Below are positions 9,274 to 17,178 of a DNA stretch of 28,884 nucleotides, in pieces; the stretch's first letter is position 1, and the number at the start of each line of letters is the position of its first letter. A program made the translations under genes and the position numbers. The notes beneath the pieces were generated by a model. The model saw only the letters and a program-made list of their open reading frames with translations. It was not told the origin of the DNA and made no database searches. Source of the DNA: Chitinophagaceae bacterium (GTDB taxonomy: Bacteria > Bacteroidota > Bacteroidia > Chitinophagales > Chitinophagaceae); NCBI GenBank assembly GCA_947472635.1, contig CANJDY010000005.1, forward strand, positions 1 through 28,884, written 5' to 3'.

Positions 9274-10719
9274 ATGAAAATTAAGAATATAACATTCATC
9301 CTGCTCACCACCATGTTGTTGGGCGCTTGTAAGAAATCATTTCTTGAGCTGGCTCCAATTTCAAATGCTAACTCAAATGCGGTTTTCAAAACTAAGGCTG
9401 ATTTTGAACTTGCTGTCAATTCAGCTTATTCGACTCTCTACACAATATATGCTCCTAAAGGTGCAATGTCATTCACGGGTGAATTGATGTCTGATAATGT
9501 GACGGTTTCTACCTTGGCTATATCTGGTTCTTTTACCATTGTAGATCAACAGTCTTTTAGGGACTATACCATTGCTAGTGCCAATTCAGGTGTGCTGATA
9601 TTTTGGGAAGATCATTTCAAATCTTTATATCAGATAAATATTGTAATCGATAAAATTGCTGGGGCTTCTTTGGATGATTCCTATAAGAAGCAAGTGATTG
9701 GAGAAATGAAGTTTTTAAGGGCACTCTATTATTTTAACCTAGTACAATTATTTGGCGATCTTCCATTAGTAACCAAACCGATAGTGGGAGAAGAGGCATA
9801 TGCAATGAAGCGTTCCCCTAAGGCTGATGTTTATAAACTTATTACCGATGACCTAAAAGCTGCAGCCACCGATCTTTCAGAGCCAGGGAGTGAACCAGCA
9901 AAAGGAAGGGCTAGTAAAGGTGCTGCCAAAAGTTTATTAGGTAAGGTTTACCTAACCATGGGGGATAAGGTAACAGCAGCTCAGGTTTTAAAAGAAGTAG
10001 TGGATACCTACGGCACAAGTAAATATGATTTATTACCAAGTTTTACTTCATTATGGGGTAATACGGCTTCTCAAAAAAATACCAAAGAATCAATTTTTGA
10101 AATTCAGTATCAGGGTGGGGTAGGAAATCCATACAGTAGTTTTTGGCCGGCATTTGCACCTTTCGAAAATTTTGCTATCACAAAATATGGAGGAGGTATG
10201 AATATGGTGACCGATGATTTATTCAATGAATATGAAACAGGAGATAGCAGAAAGGATGCTTCTTTTAACCTTGGGTATACTAAGGCGGGTACTTTTGTTC
10301 CAATCAAGTTTAATAAAAAATGGGTTGACCTTACTGCTGCACTTGATGGTGGAGCAGAAGCTTGTAACAACAATTTTATGATTTTACGGTATGCCGATGT
10401 TTTGTTGCTACTCACAGAGGCAAGTGGGGATGCCCAATATTTGAACAAGGTTAGGGCTAGAGCCGGGTTGCCACTTTATGGTGCTTCCGGTTATCCTTCT
10501 GCTTTGTATTCCACCTTAAGTCTAGCGGTTGAACATGAACGTAGAATGGAGTTTGCATTAGAGTACCAGCGCTGGTTTGATTTAAAGAGAACTGGTCGTG
10601 CTGTTACGGTTCTTACCGCAAAAGGCAAGGCTATTAATGATAACAAATTATTGCTGCCAGTACCTCAGTATGCTTTAGGACAAAATCCTAATTTAAAACC
10701 TCAGAATTCAGGGTATTAA
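9274..10719 (+). CDS. susD: SusD/RagB-type surface glycan-binding lipoprotein
   Basis: A 481-residue lipoprotein with a lipobox (LLGAC, C19) followed by KKSFLELAP, the standard start of mature SusD proteins. Typical SusD landmarks are FKTKADFELAVNSAYSTLY, FLRALYYFNLVQLFGDLPLVTKP in the TPR-like region, the KGAAKSLLGKVYLTMGD helix, FMILRYADVLLLLTEA, and the C-terminal EHERRMEFALEYQRWFDLKRTG followed by LLPVPQYALGQNP. It forms the lid over the SusC barrel and chooses the ligand. It is co-transcribed with susC and ends just before a strong terminator. No additional SusE/F-like surface glycan-binding gene follows in this window. Confidence 0.96.
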   Translation: MKIKNITFILLTTMLLGACKKSFLELAPISNANSNAVFKTKADFELAVNSAYSTLYTIYAPKGAMSFTGELMSDNVTVSTLAISGSFTIVDQQSFRDYTIASANSGVLIFWEDHFKSLYQINIVIDKIAGASLDDSYKKQVIGEMKFLRALYYFNLVQLFGDLPLVTKPIVGEEAYAMKRSPKADVYKLITDDLKAAATDLSEPGSEPAKGRASKGAAKSLLGKVYLTMGDKVTAAQVLKEVVDTYGTSKYDLLPSFTSLWGNTASQKNTKESIFEIQYQGGVGNPYSSFWPAFAPFENFAITKYGGGMNMVTDDLFNEYETGDSRKDASFNLGYTKAGTFVPIKFNKKWVDLTAALDGGAEACNNNFMILRYADVLLLLTEASGDAQYLNKVRARAGLPLYGASGYPSALYSTLSLAVEHERRMEFALEYQRWFDLKRTGRAVTVLTAKGKAINDNKLLLPVPQYALGQNPNLKPQNSGY

Positions 10720-10729
10720 TTAGTATAAT

Positions 10730-10775
10730 TCATTCAAACAAAATACTTCTTTTACGAAGTATTTTGTTTGAATGA
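10730..10775 (+). terminator. Perfect 20-bp hairpin terminator after susD
   Basis: Two perfectly complementary 20-base arms at 10730-10749 and 10756-10775 enclose a 6-base loop (TTTTAC). The arms read TTCATTCAAACAAAATACTTC-like and its complement GAAGTATTTTGTTTGAATGA. The hairpin begins 11 bases after the susD stop. Its right arm is T-rich (TATTTTGTTTG), which could act as the slippery end on this strand. It marks the end of the SusCD transcript and separates it from the regulator-led operon. Confidence 0.8.
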
Positions 10776-10900
10776 TTAGGTTATAAAATGCTTGGTTGAA
10801 CTAAAAGAGCCAAGGTAATTCTTTGAAAGTTATATATATAATCATTTGGATTTATGTATTCGAATTAGTGCTACTTGCTAGGCTACTGTAGATGATGTTT

Positions 10901-10932
10901 TACAATAAATTTTTTATTACAAATTTATTGTA
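10901..10932 (+). promoter_or_regulatory. Inverted repeat, candidate operator upstream of the DeoR gene
   Basis: TACAATAAATTT at 10901-10912 is exactly complementary to AAATTTATTGTA at 10921-10932, with an 8-base centre. It lies about 230 bases before the regulator start. DeoR-family repressors commonly bind AT-rich repeats near their own gene, so an operator role is possible. The site could instead be a second weak hairpin or chance symmetry in AT-rich DNA. Confidence 0.35.
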
Positions 10933-11045
10933 TATTAAATAGGATCGGTAAGTTAGGTTCAGTATTAAATCGAACGAAAAAATAGAACCGCTTTTGTAGA
11001 AGTAAAAATAAAACGCATCTGTAGTATTATATATTTATTGTATAT
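10923..11045 (+). repeat. Direct repeat pair ATTTATTGTATAT, 110 bp apart
   Basis: The 13-mer ATTTATTGTATAT occurs at 10923-10935 and again at 11033-11045, a centre-to-centre distance of 110 bases. The first copy overlaps the right arm of the inverted repeat. The second lies inside its own 7-bp dyad (TATTTAT/ATAAATA, 11032-11050). Two matched sites upstream of a DeoR-type gene would suit looping or cooperative binding by an oligomeric repressor. AT-rich composition lowers the weight of a 13-base match. Confidence 0.35.
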
Positions 11046-11159
11046 AAATAAAGTAATATATAGTAACTTGTTTTTTAATTTGCTTTTATTGTTGTTTGTT
11101 TTTATTGATTGAAGCAAAGGGGGTACCTTTAAAAATTGGAATCCATTAAATTTTTTAAA

Positions 11160-11924
11160 ATGCTTGCAAATCAAAGAAGAGAAAAAATTTTTGAGTTAAT
11201 TCAGGAAGATGGCTCGGCAAAAGTGATCAATCTCTCTAAAATATTTAAAGTTACTGAAGTAACTATTAGACAGGATTTAGAGAAATTGGAAAAAGAAGGT
11301 TTGGTTATTAAGGAGCATGGGGGTGCATTTTTAAAAGATATAAAAGACCAAGTACAATCCTTTTCTTTGGGGCATCGAGAAAATATCGACAAGAAGGAAT
11401 TGATTGCAAAAAAATGCCTCGAATTCATACAAAATGGGGATACGATTATTTTAGATTCTGGCTCTACTACAACTGAAATTGCTAAACATTTAAAAGGTTT
11501 TAAAAATCTTACCGTCATCACAAATGCATTAAATATAGCACTGATATTGGGTGCAGAATCTGGTATTGAATTAATAGTTACCGGTGGTGAATTTAAACCG
11601 CCAACGCTTTCACTTACCGGCCAAAAGACGGCTGATTTTTTTAAAGGACTTAATGTGGGTAAACTATTTTTAGCTACCGCAGGTATTTCCCTTAAAGCGG
11701 GATTGACCTATCCAAGTATCAGTGATTTAGTTGTAAAAAAAGCGATGATTGAAGCGGCTGATATAACTTATTTGGTTGCAGATTCAACCAAAATTGGTAA
11801 AAGTGCATTTGCTAGCCTTGGGGCTTTGTCGCTAATTGATTATATCATTACCGATAATGAAATTGAAGAAAAACATAAGGAAATATTTAGGCAAAATGAA
11901 ATTGAACTAATCATTGCATCTTGA
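11160..11924 (+). CDS. DeoR-family transcriptional regulator of sugar catabolism
   Basis: A 254-residue cytoplasmic regulator. The ATG at 11160 gives the usual family start (MLANQRREKIFELIQE); a TTG at 11136 would add eight residues and is less likely. The N-terminal winged helix-turn-helix spans about residues 5-55, with KIFKVTEVTIRQDLEKLEKEGLVIKEHGGAF. The C-terminal DeoR sensor domain has the phosphate-binding loop LDSGSTTTEIAKHL (about 98-111), then LTVITNALNIA, LIVTGGEF and TYLVADSTKIGKSAF. DeoR proteins of this type usually repress and respond to a phosphorylated sugar intermediate. It is the first gene of the metabolic operon, so it likely controls that operon and perhaps the SusCD unit; the signal could be apulose 4-phosphate or another sugar phosphate (inference). 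Confidence 0.92.
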   Translation: MLANQRREKIFELIQEDGSAKVINLSKIFKVTEVTIRQDLEKLEKEGLVIKEHGGAFLKDIKDQVQSFSLGHRENIDKKELIAKKCLEFIQNGDTIILDSGSTTTEIAKHLKGFKNLTVITNALNIALILGAESGIELIVTGGEFKPPTLSLTGQKTADFFKGLNVGKLFLATAGISLKAGLTYPSISDLVVKKAMIEAADITYLVADSTKIGKSAFASLGALSLIDYIITDNEIEEKHKEIFRQNEIELIIAS

Positions 11925-12012
11925 AAAATTGATTGAGTTAATTAAATTAATCTGTAATAGTACCTCTCAAAAAGTTCACAATATTTTACTATTGGAATCT
12001 AAATAAATTGAA

Positions 12013-13851
12013 ATGAATTTGGCGAATAAAGTACTAAACTTTTTGTTGTTGGTAGTTTTTAATGCTGGTGCTCAGGATACGGTTCATTATACAGGTACTA
12101 CATTGTCTAATGTAGATTATCATAGTGGCCATTTGCCACTGGCGATGGGGGTACATAATATGCAAGTATTGCGTGCCAACCGAACTGATACTTCTGCCAA
12201 AGCTGGATATGGCTGGACCTACAACCATGCGCCCATGTTGGCTTACTGGAACAATCGTTTTTATCTAGAGTATTTAAGCAATCCAGTTGGAGAGCATGTG
12301 CCACCTGGTCAAACTTTATTGGCAACTTCTACTGATGGTTATCATTGGGGTACTCCTACGGTTGTTTTCCCTCCTTATAAAATACCGGATGGTACCGTTA
12401 AATTGGGACATACGGATTCTTCAAAAAATACCTTTGCAGTAATGCATCAACGCATTGGGTTTTTTACAGCAAAAAATAAAAAATTATTAGCACTCGCTTA
12501 TTATGGAATGGTATTGGCTCCAAAGGACGACCCTAATGATGGCCTTGGCATTGGAAGGGTGGTGCGGGAGATCAATTTAGATGGAAGTTTTGGTCCCATT
12601 TTTTTCCTTCGCTATAATCATGGGTTCAACGATAAAAATACCAGCTATCCTTTCTACAAATCGTCTTCTGCTGTAGCTTTTGTTGCTGCCTGCGATGAGT
12701 TGTTAGCCTCACCTTTGCAAATGCAGCAAATGGTGGAGGAGGCAGATAGAGATGATCAACTCATTCCATTAAAGAAGGATTTTAAAGCATTTAATTATTA
12801 TCATTTGAGCGATGGTAGGGTGGTTGGACTCTGGAAATATGCGCTTGCCAGTATCAGTAAAGAGGAAGGAAAAACATGGGTTTATAGTCCAACCAGAGCC
12901 CCTGGTTTTGTAAATTCAAATGCTAAAATTTGGGGACAAAAAACAAGTGATGGGAAATATGCAACAGTTTATAATCCATCTGAGTTTCGCTGGCCTTTAG
13001 CCATTTCCGTTAGTGGAGATGGACTCAACTATACTGACCTTTTATTGGTAAATGGCGAAATTACTACGATGCGGTATGGAGGGGCCTACAAGTCTTATGG
13101 ACCCCAATACGTTCGAGGCATTCAGGAAATAGATGGTTCTCCTCCCGGTGGTAATATGTGGGTTACTTATAGTATGAACAAGGAAGATATTTGGGTTTCT
13201 TCTATTGCCATACCAGTAAAGGATAAGGCCACAGAACCTGTTAATGATTTTTTTTCCAAGATGAAACAAGGGGAAGAGTTAGGTCTTTGGAATTTATATA
13301 GTCCTTTGTGGAGCCAGGTTACCATTGATAAATTGGTAGATGGAAATAAAGTATTGTCTTTAAAAGATAGAGATCCTTTTGATTTTGCAAAGGCGGAAAG
13401 GCTTTTTCCAGTTTCAAAAAATATCGAAATAAATTTTACAGTTTGTCCTCAGCAAAATAATAGGGGATTGCTGGCTATTGAATTAGCGGATAGAAAAGGA
13501 ACGCCTTGTTTGCGATTGATGTTGGATAGTACTGGAAATATATTGACCAAGCAGGGATATAGGAATAAGTCCCTTGGTAAATATTTAGCTGGCGAGAAGT
13601 TGTCTATTAAAATTGAATTGAATACTACCACCAGGTTTTATTCGGTAAGTATCAATGGTGGTAAGGCTTCTGCTAATCTGTGCTTTGCCCCGGTAGAATC
13701 AGTGGAAAGAATTATATTTAAAACAGGTGATACCCGCCACTTTCCTGATGCTGACACACCTACTGACCAAAACTATGATTTGCCGAATGCCAGCCGAATT
13801 GACGAAGAGGCTATATTCAACATTTACAACTTACAAACTAACAATTTATAA
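12013..13851 (+). CDS. Secreted BNR/sialidase-like beta-propeller enzyme with C-terminal beta-sandwich, specificity unknown
   Basis: A 612-residue exported protein; the signal peptide is MNLANKVLNFLLLVVFNAGAQ. Residues about 60-410 look like a beta-propeller with repeated Asp-box-like or strand motifs, such as LLATSTDGYHW, SDGRVVGLWKYALASIS, TSDGKYATVYNPS and AISVSGDGLNY. Residues about 420-605 resemble a concanavalin-like jelly roll (INFTVCPQQNNRGLLAIEL, IKIELNTTTRFYSVSING), possibly a carbohydrate-binding domain. Automated tools would probably call it sialidase-like, but I cannot place it in a defined GH or PL family. It sits only 6 bases before the isomerase gene and in the same operon, which ties it closely to production of the imported sugar. 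It starts 88 bases after the regulator. Confidence 0.6.
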   Translation: MNLANKVLNFLLLVVFNAGAQDTVHYTGTTLSNVDYHSGHLPLAMGVHNMQVLRANRTDTSAKAGYGWTYNHAPMLAYWNNRFYLEYLSNPVGEHVPPGQTLLATSTDGYHWGTPTVVFPPYKIPDGTVKLGHTDSSKNTFAVMHQRIGFFTAKNKKLLALAYYGMVLAPKDDPNDGLGIGRVVREINLDGSFGPIFFLRYNHGFNDKNTSYPFYKSSSAVAFVAACDELLASPLQMQQMVEEADRDDQLIPLKKDFKAFNYYHLSDGRVVGLWKYALASISKEEGKTWVYSPTRAPGFVNSNAKIWGQKTSDGKYATVYNPSEFRWPLAISVSGDGLNYTDLLLVNGEITTMRYGGAYKSYGPQYVRGIQEIDGSPPGGNMWVTYSMNKEDIWVSSIAIPVKDKATEPVNDFFSKMKQGEELGLWNLYSPLWSQVTIDKLVDGNKVLSLKDRDPFDFAKAERLFPVSKNIEINFTVCPQQNNRGLLAIELADRKGTPCLRLMLDSTGNILTKQGYRNKSLGKYLAGEKLSIKIELNTTTRFYSVSINGGKASANLCFAPVESVERIIFKTGDTRHFPDADTPTDQNYDLPNASRIDEEAIFNIYNLQTNNL

Positions 13852-13857
13852 TTCATT

Positions 13858-15276
13858 ATGAGTGCAAAAACAACTTTGGGTGTTATCATCGGCAACCGCG
13901 ATTTTTTTCCTGATAAATTGGTAGCAGAGGCAAGGGTAGAAATACTAGGATTGTTTGAAAAACTAGGCATTGATGCAATTCTGTTAAGTGATTCGGAATC
14001 AAAACTCGGTGGGGTAGAAACTTTTAAAGAAGCACAACGCTGTGCTGATCTTTTTAAGCTGCATACAGCTGCTATTTCGGGCATAATGGTTATACTTCCC
14101 AATTTTGGTGATGAAAAAGGGGTTGCAGAAACATTGAAATTAGCCAATTTAAATGTGCCTGTGCTTATTCAGGCTTACCCAGATGATTTGAATAAAATGG
14201 ATGTTGTAAATAGGAGGGATAGCTGGTGCGGAAAAATTTCAGTTTGTAATAATTTGTATCAATATGGTATTAAATATACCTTAACCGAAAAGCATGTAGT
14301 ACATCCAACCGACGAAAGTTTTATCAATGATTTGAAGAAGTTTGTTGCAGTTTGTCGTGTGGTGAAGGGACTGCGAAATGTTCGTATTGGAGCTGTTGGC
14401 GCAAGGCCTGGAGCTTTTAATACTGTCCGTTACAGCGAAAAGATATTGCAGCGAAATGGAATTTCTGTTACCACTGTTGACTTGTCTGAGATTTTGGGTA
14501 ATGCCAATAAATTAACTGCCAACGATCAATCGGTGAAGGAAAAATTAGAAAAAATTCATGCCTATACCAACACTGGGTTAACACCTCCAGACAAGTTGGT
14601 GCAGATTGCGAAATTAGATGTGGTGCTTGCTGACTTTGTACAAGAAAATTCCTTGGATGCTACAGCCATTCAATGCTGGACTTCTTTGCAAAAAAATTAC
14701 GGATGTAACGTGTGTACGAGTATGAGTATGATGAGTGAAAATATGTTGCCCAGTGCCTGCGAAGTAGATGTAACCGGAACCTTAACGATGTATGCCATGC
14801 AATTGGCAAGCGGCTCTCCCTCAGCGTTAGTAGATTGGAATAATAATTATGCTAGCGATGAAAACAAATGTGTGTTGTTTCATTGTGGTAACTGGGCCAA
14901 ATCTTTTTTGCCTGATATTCAAATGAGCACTGCCCCAATTTTGGGAACATCTGTTGGCACTGAAAATACCTATGGTGCGCTAGATGGTCGTACACCTGCA
15001 TCGCCCCTTACTTTTGGAAGATTAAGTACCGACGATAGCAAGGGGGTTATAAAGGCATATATTGGAGAAGGGAATTTAACCGATGACACTTTGAAAACCT
15101 TCGGAAACAGGGCAGTAGCTGATATACCCAATCTGCAAAATCTGATGCAGTATGTTTGTCGTAATGGTTTTGAACATCATGTAGTAATGAATGCTAGCAA
15201 AACAGCTGCTATATTGAAAGAGGCATTTGAAAATTATTTGGGATGGGAAACCTATTGTCATGGATCAATTCAATAG
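13858..15276 (+). CDS. L-fucose/L-arabinose isomerase-fold sugar isomerase, candidate D-apiose isomerase
   Basis: A 472-residue cytoplasmic protein of the FucI/AraA fold, without a signal peptide. It shows the N-terminal alpha/beta domain (LGVIIGNRDFFPDKLV), the central RIGAVGARPGAFNTVRYSEK segment and a catalytic region with M-ENMLPSACEVDVTGTLTMYA. In the latter, E302 and D304 are likely metal ligands or catalytic acids. FHCGNWA carries H342 and the C-terminal GFEHHVVMN carries H440/H441, as in L-fucose isomerases. It is shorter than typical FucI (about 590 residues). These enzymes interconvert aldoses and ketoses with a divalent metal. With the split transketolase, importer and glycerol-kinase-like enzyme adjacent, D-apiose to apulose is my preferred reaction. 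Isomerisation of another pentose or 6-deoxyhexose is not excluded. Confidence 0.75.
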   Translation: MSAKTTLGVIIGNRDFFPDKLVAEARVEILGLFEKLGIDAILLSDSESKLGGVETFKEAQRCADLFKLHTAAISGIMVILPNFGDEKGVAETLKLANLNVPVLIQAYPDDLNKMDVVNRRDSWCGKISVCNNLYQYGIKYTLTEKHVVHPTDESFINDLKKFVAVCRVVKGLRNVRIGAVGARPGAFNTVRYSEKILQRNGISVTTVDLSEILGNANKLTANDQSVKEKLEKIHAYTNTGLTPPDKLVQIAKLDVVLADFVQENSLDATAIQCWTSLQKNYGCNVCTSMSMMSENMLPSACEVDVTGTLTMYAMQLASGSPSALVDWNNNYASDENKCVLFHCGNWAKSFLPDIQMSTAPILGTSVGTENTYGALDGRTPASPLTFGRLSTDDSKGVIKAYIGEGNLTDDTLKTFGNRAVADIPNLQNLMQYVCRNGFEHHVVMNASKTAAILKEAFENYLGWETYCHGSIQ

Positions 15277-15305
15277 GGTACTAAAAATGGATTTTAATAA
15301 ATTGA

Positions 15306-16196
15306 ATGTTACAAATGATTGAACAGGAAAAAAAAATTGAATTGATTGAAACATCTTTAATGGATAATGGACTTTTCCACCAATCACTTAAGGAGAAATC
15401 AGTTGGATATCGAAAAAAAATTCTGAAATATATTACGTTGGCCAATGCCGGTCATACTGGCGGAAGCTTGTCTTGTGTGGATATCCTGAATGTGTTGTAT
15501 AATAAAGTACTCAATGTATCACCTAGAAACTTTACTTCCCCCGATAGAGACCGCTATATCCAAAGTAAGGGGCATTGTGTGGAAGCATTGTTTGTGGTAT
15601 TGGCTGACCAAGGTTTTTTTCCGGAGGATGACCTGAATACACTCAGTAAATTTCAATCCCATTATATTGGTCATCCTACCAAAAAAGTGTGTGGTATAGA
15701 ACAAAATACCGGTGCCTTGGGGCATGGCCTGCCGATTTCAGTTGGAGCAGCATTGGCTGCAAAAATGGACAAACGGGATTACAAAGTATTTACACTTTTG
15801 GGCGATGGGGAATTAGCAGAGGGAAGTAATTGGGAAGCTGCATTGAGTGCTGCCCAGTATAAACTGGATAATCTATGTGCAATCATTGACAAGAACGGTT
15901 TGCAAATTTCTGGTTCTACGGTGCATGTTTGCAATATTGATCCACTAGATAAAAAGTTTGAAAATTTCGGATGGGCTGTTCGCATTGTTGACGGTCATGA
16001 TTTCGAAGCGCTAGAAAATACACTAACAAGTTTGCCTTTTGAAAAAGGGAAGCCTAGTGTGATCATTGCTAATACGATTAAGGGGAAGGGTATTAGTTTT
16101 ATGGAGAATAATATTAAATGGCACCATGGTGTTCCCAATAAGGAACAATATGAAAAAGCAATGGTGGAATTGGATAATGCTTTAATGGAAAACTAA
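15306..16196 (+). CDS. Split transketolase, N-terminal (thiamine diphosphate-binding) subunit
   Basis: A 296-residue cytoplasmic protein equal to the first third of transketolase. ATGs at 15306 and 15315 are both possible starts. It has NAGHTGGSLS, SKGHCVEALF (H90), GALGHGLPISVGAALAAKM and the diphosphate/Mg motif GDGELAEGSNWEA (from G166) closing with IDKNG (D195, N197). The C-terminal subunit follows after one base. Split transketolases of this size occur in archaea and in dedicated sugar pathways; the described apulose-4-phosphate transketolase is a two-subunit enzyme (AptA/AptB) of this type. Placed between an isomerase and a sugar importer, it more likely serves a specialised ketose phosphate than the housekeeping pentose phosphate pathway. 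Confidence 0.9.
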   Translation: MLQMIEQEKKIELIETSLMDNGLFHQSLKEKSVGYRKKILKYITLANAGHTGGSLSCVDILNVLYNKVLNVSPRNFTSPDRDRYIQSKGHCVEALFVVLADQGFFPEDDLNTLSKFQSHYIGHPTKKVCGIEQNTGALGHGLPISVGAALAAKMDKRDYKVFTLLGDGELAEGSNWEAALSAAQYKLDNLCAIIDKNGLQISGSTVHVCNIDPLDKKFENFGWAVRIVDGHDFEALENTLTSLPFEKGKPSVIIANTIKGKGISFMENNIKWHHGVPNKEQYEKAMVELDNALMEN

Positions 16197-16197
16197 A

Positions 16198-17157
16198 ATG
16201 GCGAAGCAAGTAAATACGAATAGTTATCTATCCAATCTGGAAATATTTTCTACCACATTGTTGAGGCTTGCTCAATTGGATAGCAATATTGTGGCGGTAA
16301 CAAGTGATAGCAGGGGGTCTGCTAAGTTAGGTCCCTTTGGAATACAGTTTCCTGAGCAAATAGTAGAGGTAGGTATTGCAGAGCAAAATCTAGTAGGTGT
16401 AGCAGCAGGATTGGCTTCCTGTGGTAAGAAAGTGTTTGCTGTTTCTCCCGCTTGCTTTTTAACAGCACGTGCGTTGGAACAAATTAAAAATGATGTGGCA
16501 TACAGCGATAATCCAGTAAATGTGATTGGTATTAGTGCTGGCGTCAGCTATGGTGCTTTGGGAAGTACCCATCACAGTCTCCACGATTTTGCTGCCTTGA
16601 GGGCCATCAACAATATTATCGTGGTTGCTCCTGCAGATAATTTTGAAACTGTCCAGGCAATTGAACTGGCTGCTCTAACCAACCAGCCTATCTACCTTCG
16701 TTTTGGAAAAAAAGCCATGCCGCCTTTGAAGGAGTTGAATGAAGATAAATTTCTATTTGGCAAGGGTAGGGTTATCTGCGAAGGCGATGATGTGGCCATC
16801 GTGGCAACTGGTGAAACGGTCTACCTTGCCCTGCAGGCAGCAAAAAAATTAGCTTCCGAATATGCTGTTAACGCTACTGTAGTTAGCATGCATACCATCA
16901 AGCCATTGGATGTGGAATTACTTGCTCAATTGGCAGCAAAATGTAAAGCCATCGTAACGGTTGAAGAACATAGTGTTTATGGAGGCTTGGGTGAAGCCTG
17001 TGCTGCCTATTTGTTGCAAAGTAATTATTATAATAAATTTAGGATACTTGGTATTCCGGATGAATATACCGTTACTGGTTCGCAAACTGAAATATTGAAC
17101 CATTATGGTATTTCCGAAACGGGTATTACAGATGTTGTGCTACAATTATTGAAATAG
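16198..17157 (+). CDS. Split transketolase, C-terminal (pyrimidine-binding) subunit
   Basis: A 319-residue cytoplasmic protein made of the transketolase pyrimidine-binding domain and the C-terminal domain. VEVGIAEQNLVGVAAGLA carries the catalytic Glu (E62) that activates the thiamine cofactor. GALGSTHHSLHDFAALRAI carries the substrate-binding His pair. The C-terminal half has VAIVATGETVYLALQAA and IVTVEEHSVYGGLGEA, typical of transketolase domain 3. It begins one base after the N-terminal subunit, so the two are very probably made and assembled together. The proposed reaction is apulose 4-phosphate plus glyceraldehyde 3-phosphate giving dihydroxyacetone phosphate plus xylulose 5-phosphate (known for AptA/AptB; inferred here). 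Confidence 0.9.
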   Translation: MAKQVNTNSYLSNLEIFSTTLLRLAQLDSNIVAVTSDSRGSAKLGPFGIQFPEQIVEVGIAEQNLVGVAAGLASCGKKVFAVSPACFLTARALEQIKNDVAYSDNPVNVIGISAGVSYGALGSTHHSLHDFAALRAINNIIVVAPADNFETVQAIELAALTNQPIYLRFGKKAMPPLKELNEDKFLFGKGRVICEGDDVAIVATGETVYLALQAAKKLASEYAVNATVVSMHTIKPLDVELLAQLAAKCKAIVTVEEHSVYGGLGEACAAYLLQSNYYNKFRILGIPDEYTVTGSQTEILNHYGISETGITDVVLQLLK

Positions 17158-17178
17158 TTAACAACTTACCATTGATAT

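Larger units (their letters stand above)
10776..11159 (+). other. AT-rich regulatory region before the DeoR-family gene
   Basis: About 380 bases without a supported gene. It is very AT-rich and carries a 12-bp inverted repeat (10901-10932), a 13-bp direct repeat (10923-10935 and 11033-11045) and alternating TA stretches around 11028-11061. No exact TAnnTTTG element stands out. The region probably holds the promoter and operator of the regulator-led operon. Confidence 0.5.

Noticed and set aside
10776..11135. Possible small RNA or tRNA gene in the spacer before the regulator
   Set aside because: The region is very AT-rich and shows neither cloverleaf potential nor a GC-rich structured segment with its own terminator.
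11136..11159. TTG start for the DeoR gene
   Set aside because: The ATG at 11160 gives the standard family N-terminus; the TTG adds eight residues without family support.
15306..17157. The split pair as 1-deoxyxylulose-5-phosphate synthase or a pyruvate-type dehydrogenase E1
   Set aside because: The motifs and sizes (296 plus 319 residues, NAGHTGGS, SKGH, GDGELAEGSNWEA, EVGIAEQN) fit split transketolase, and no lipoyl-enzyme genes are nearby.
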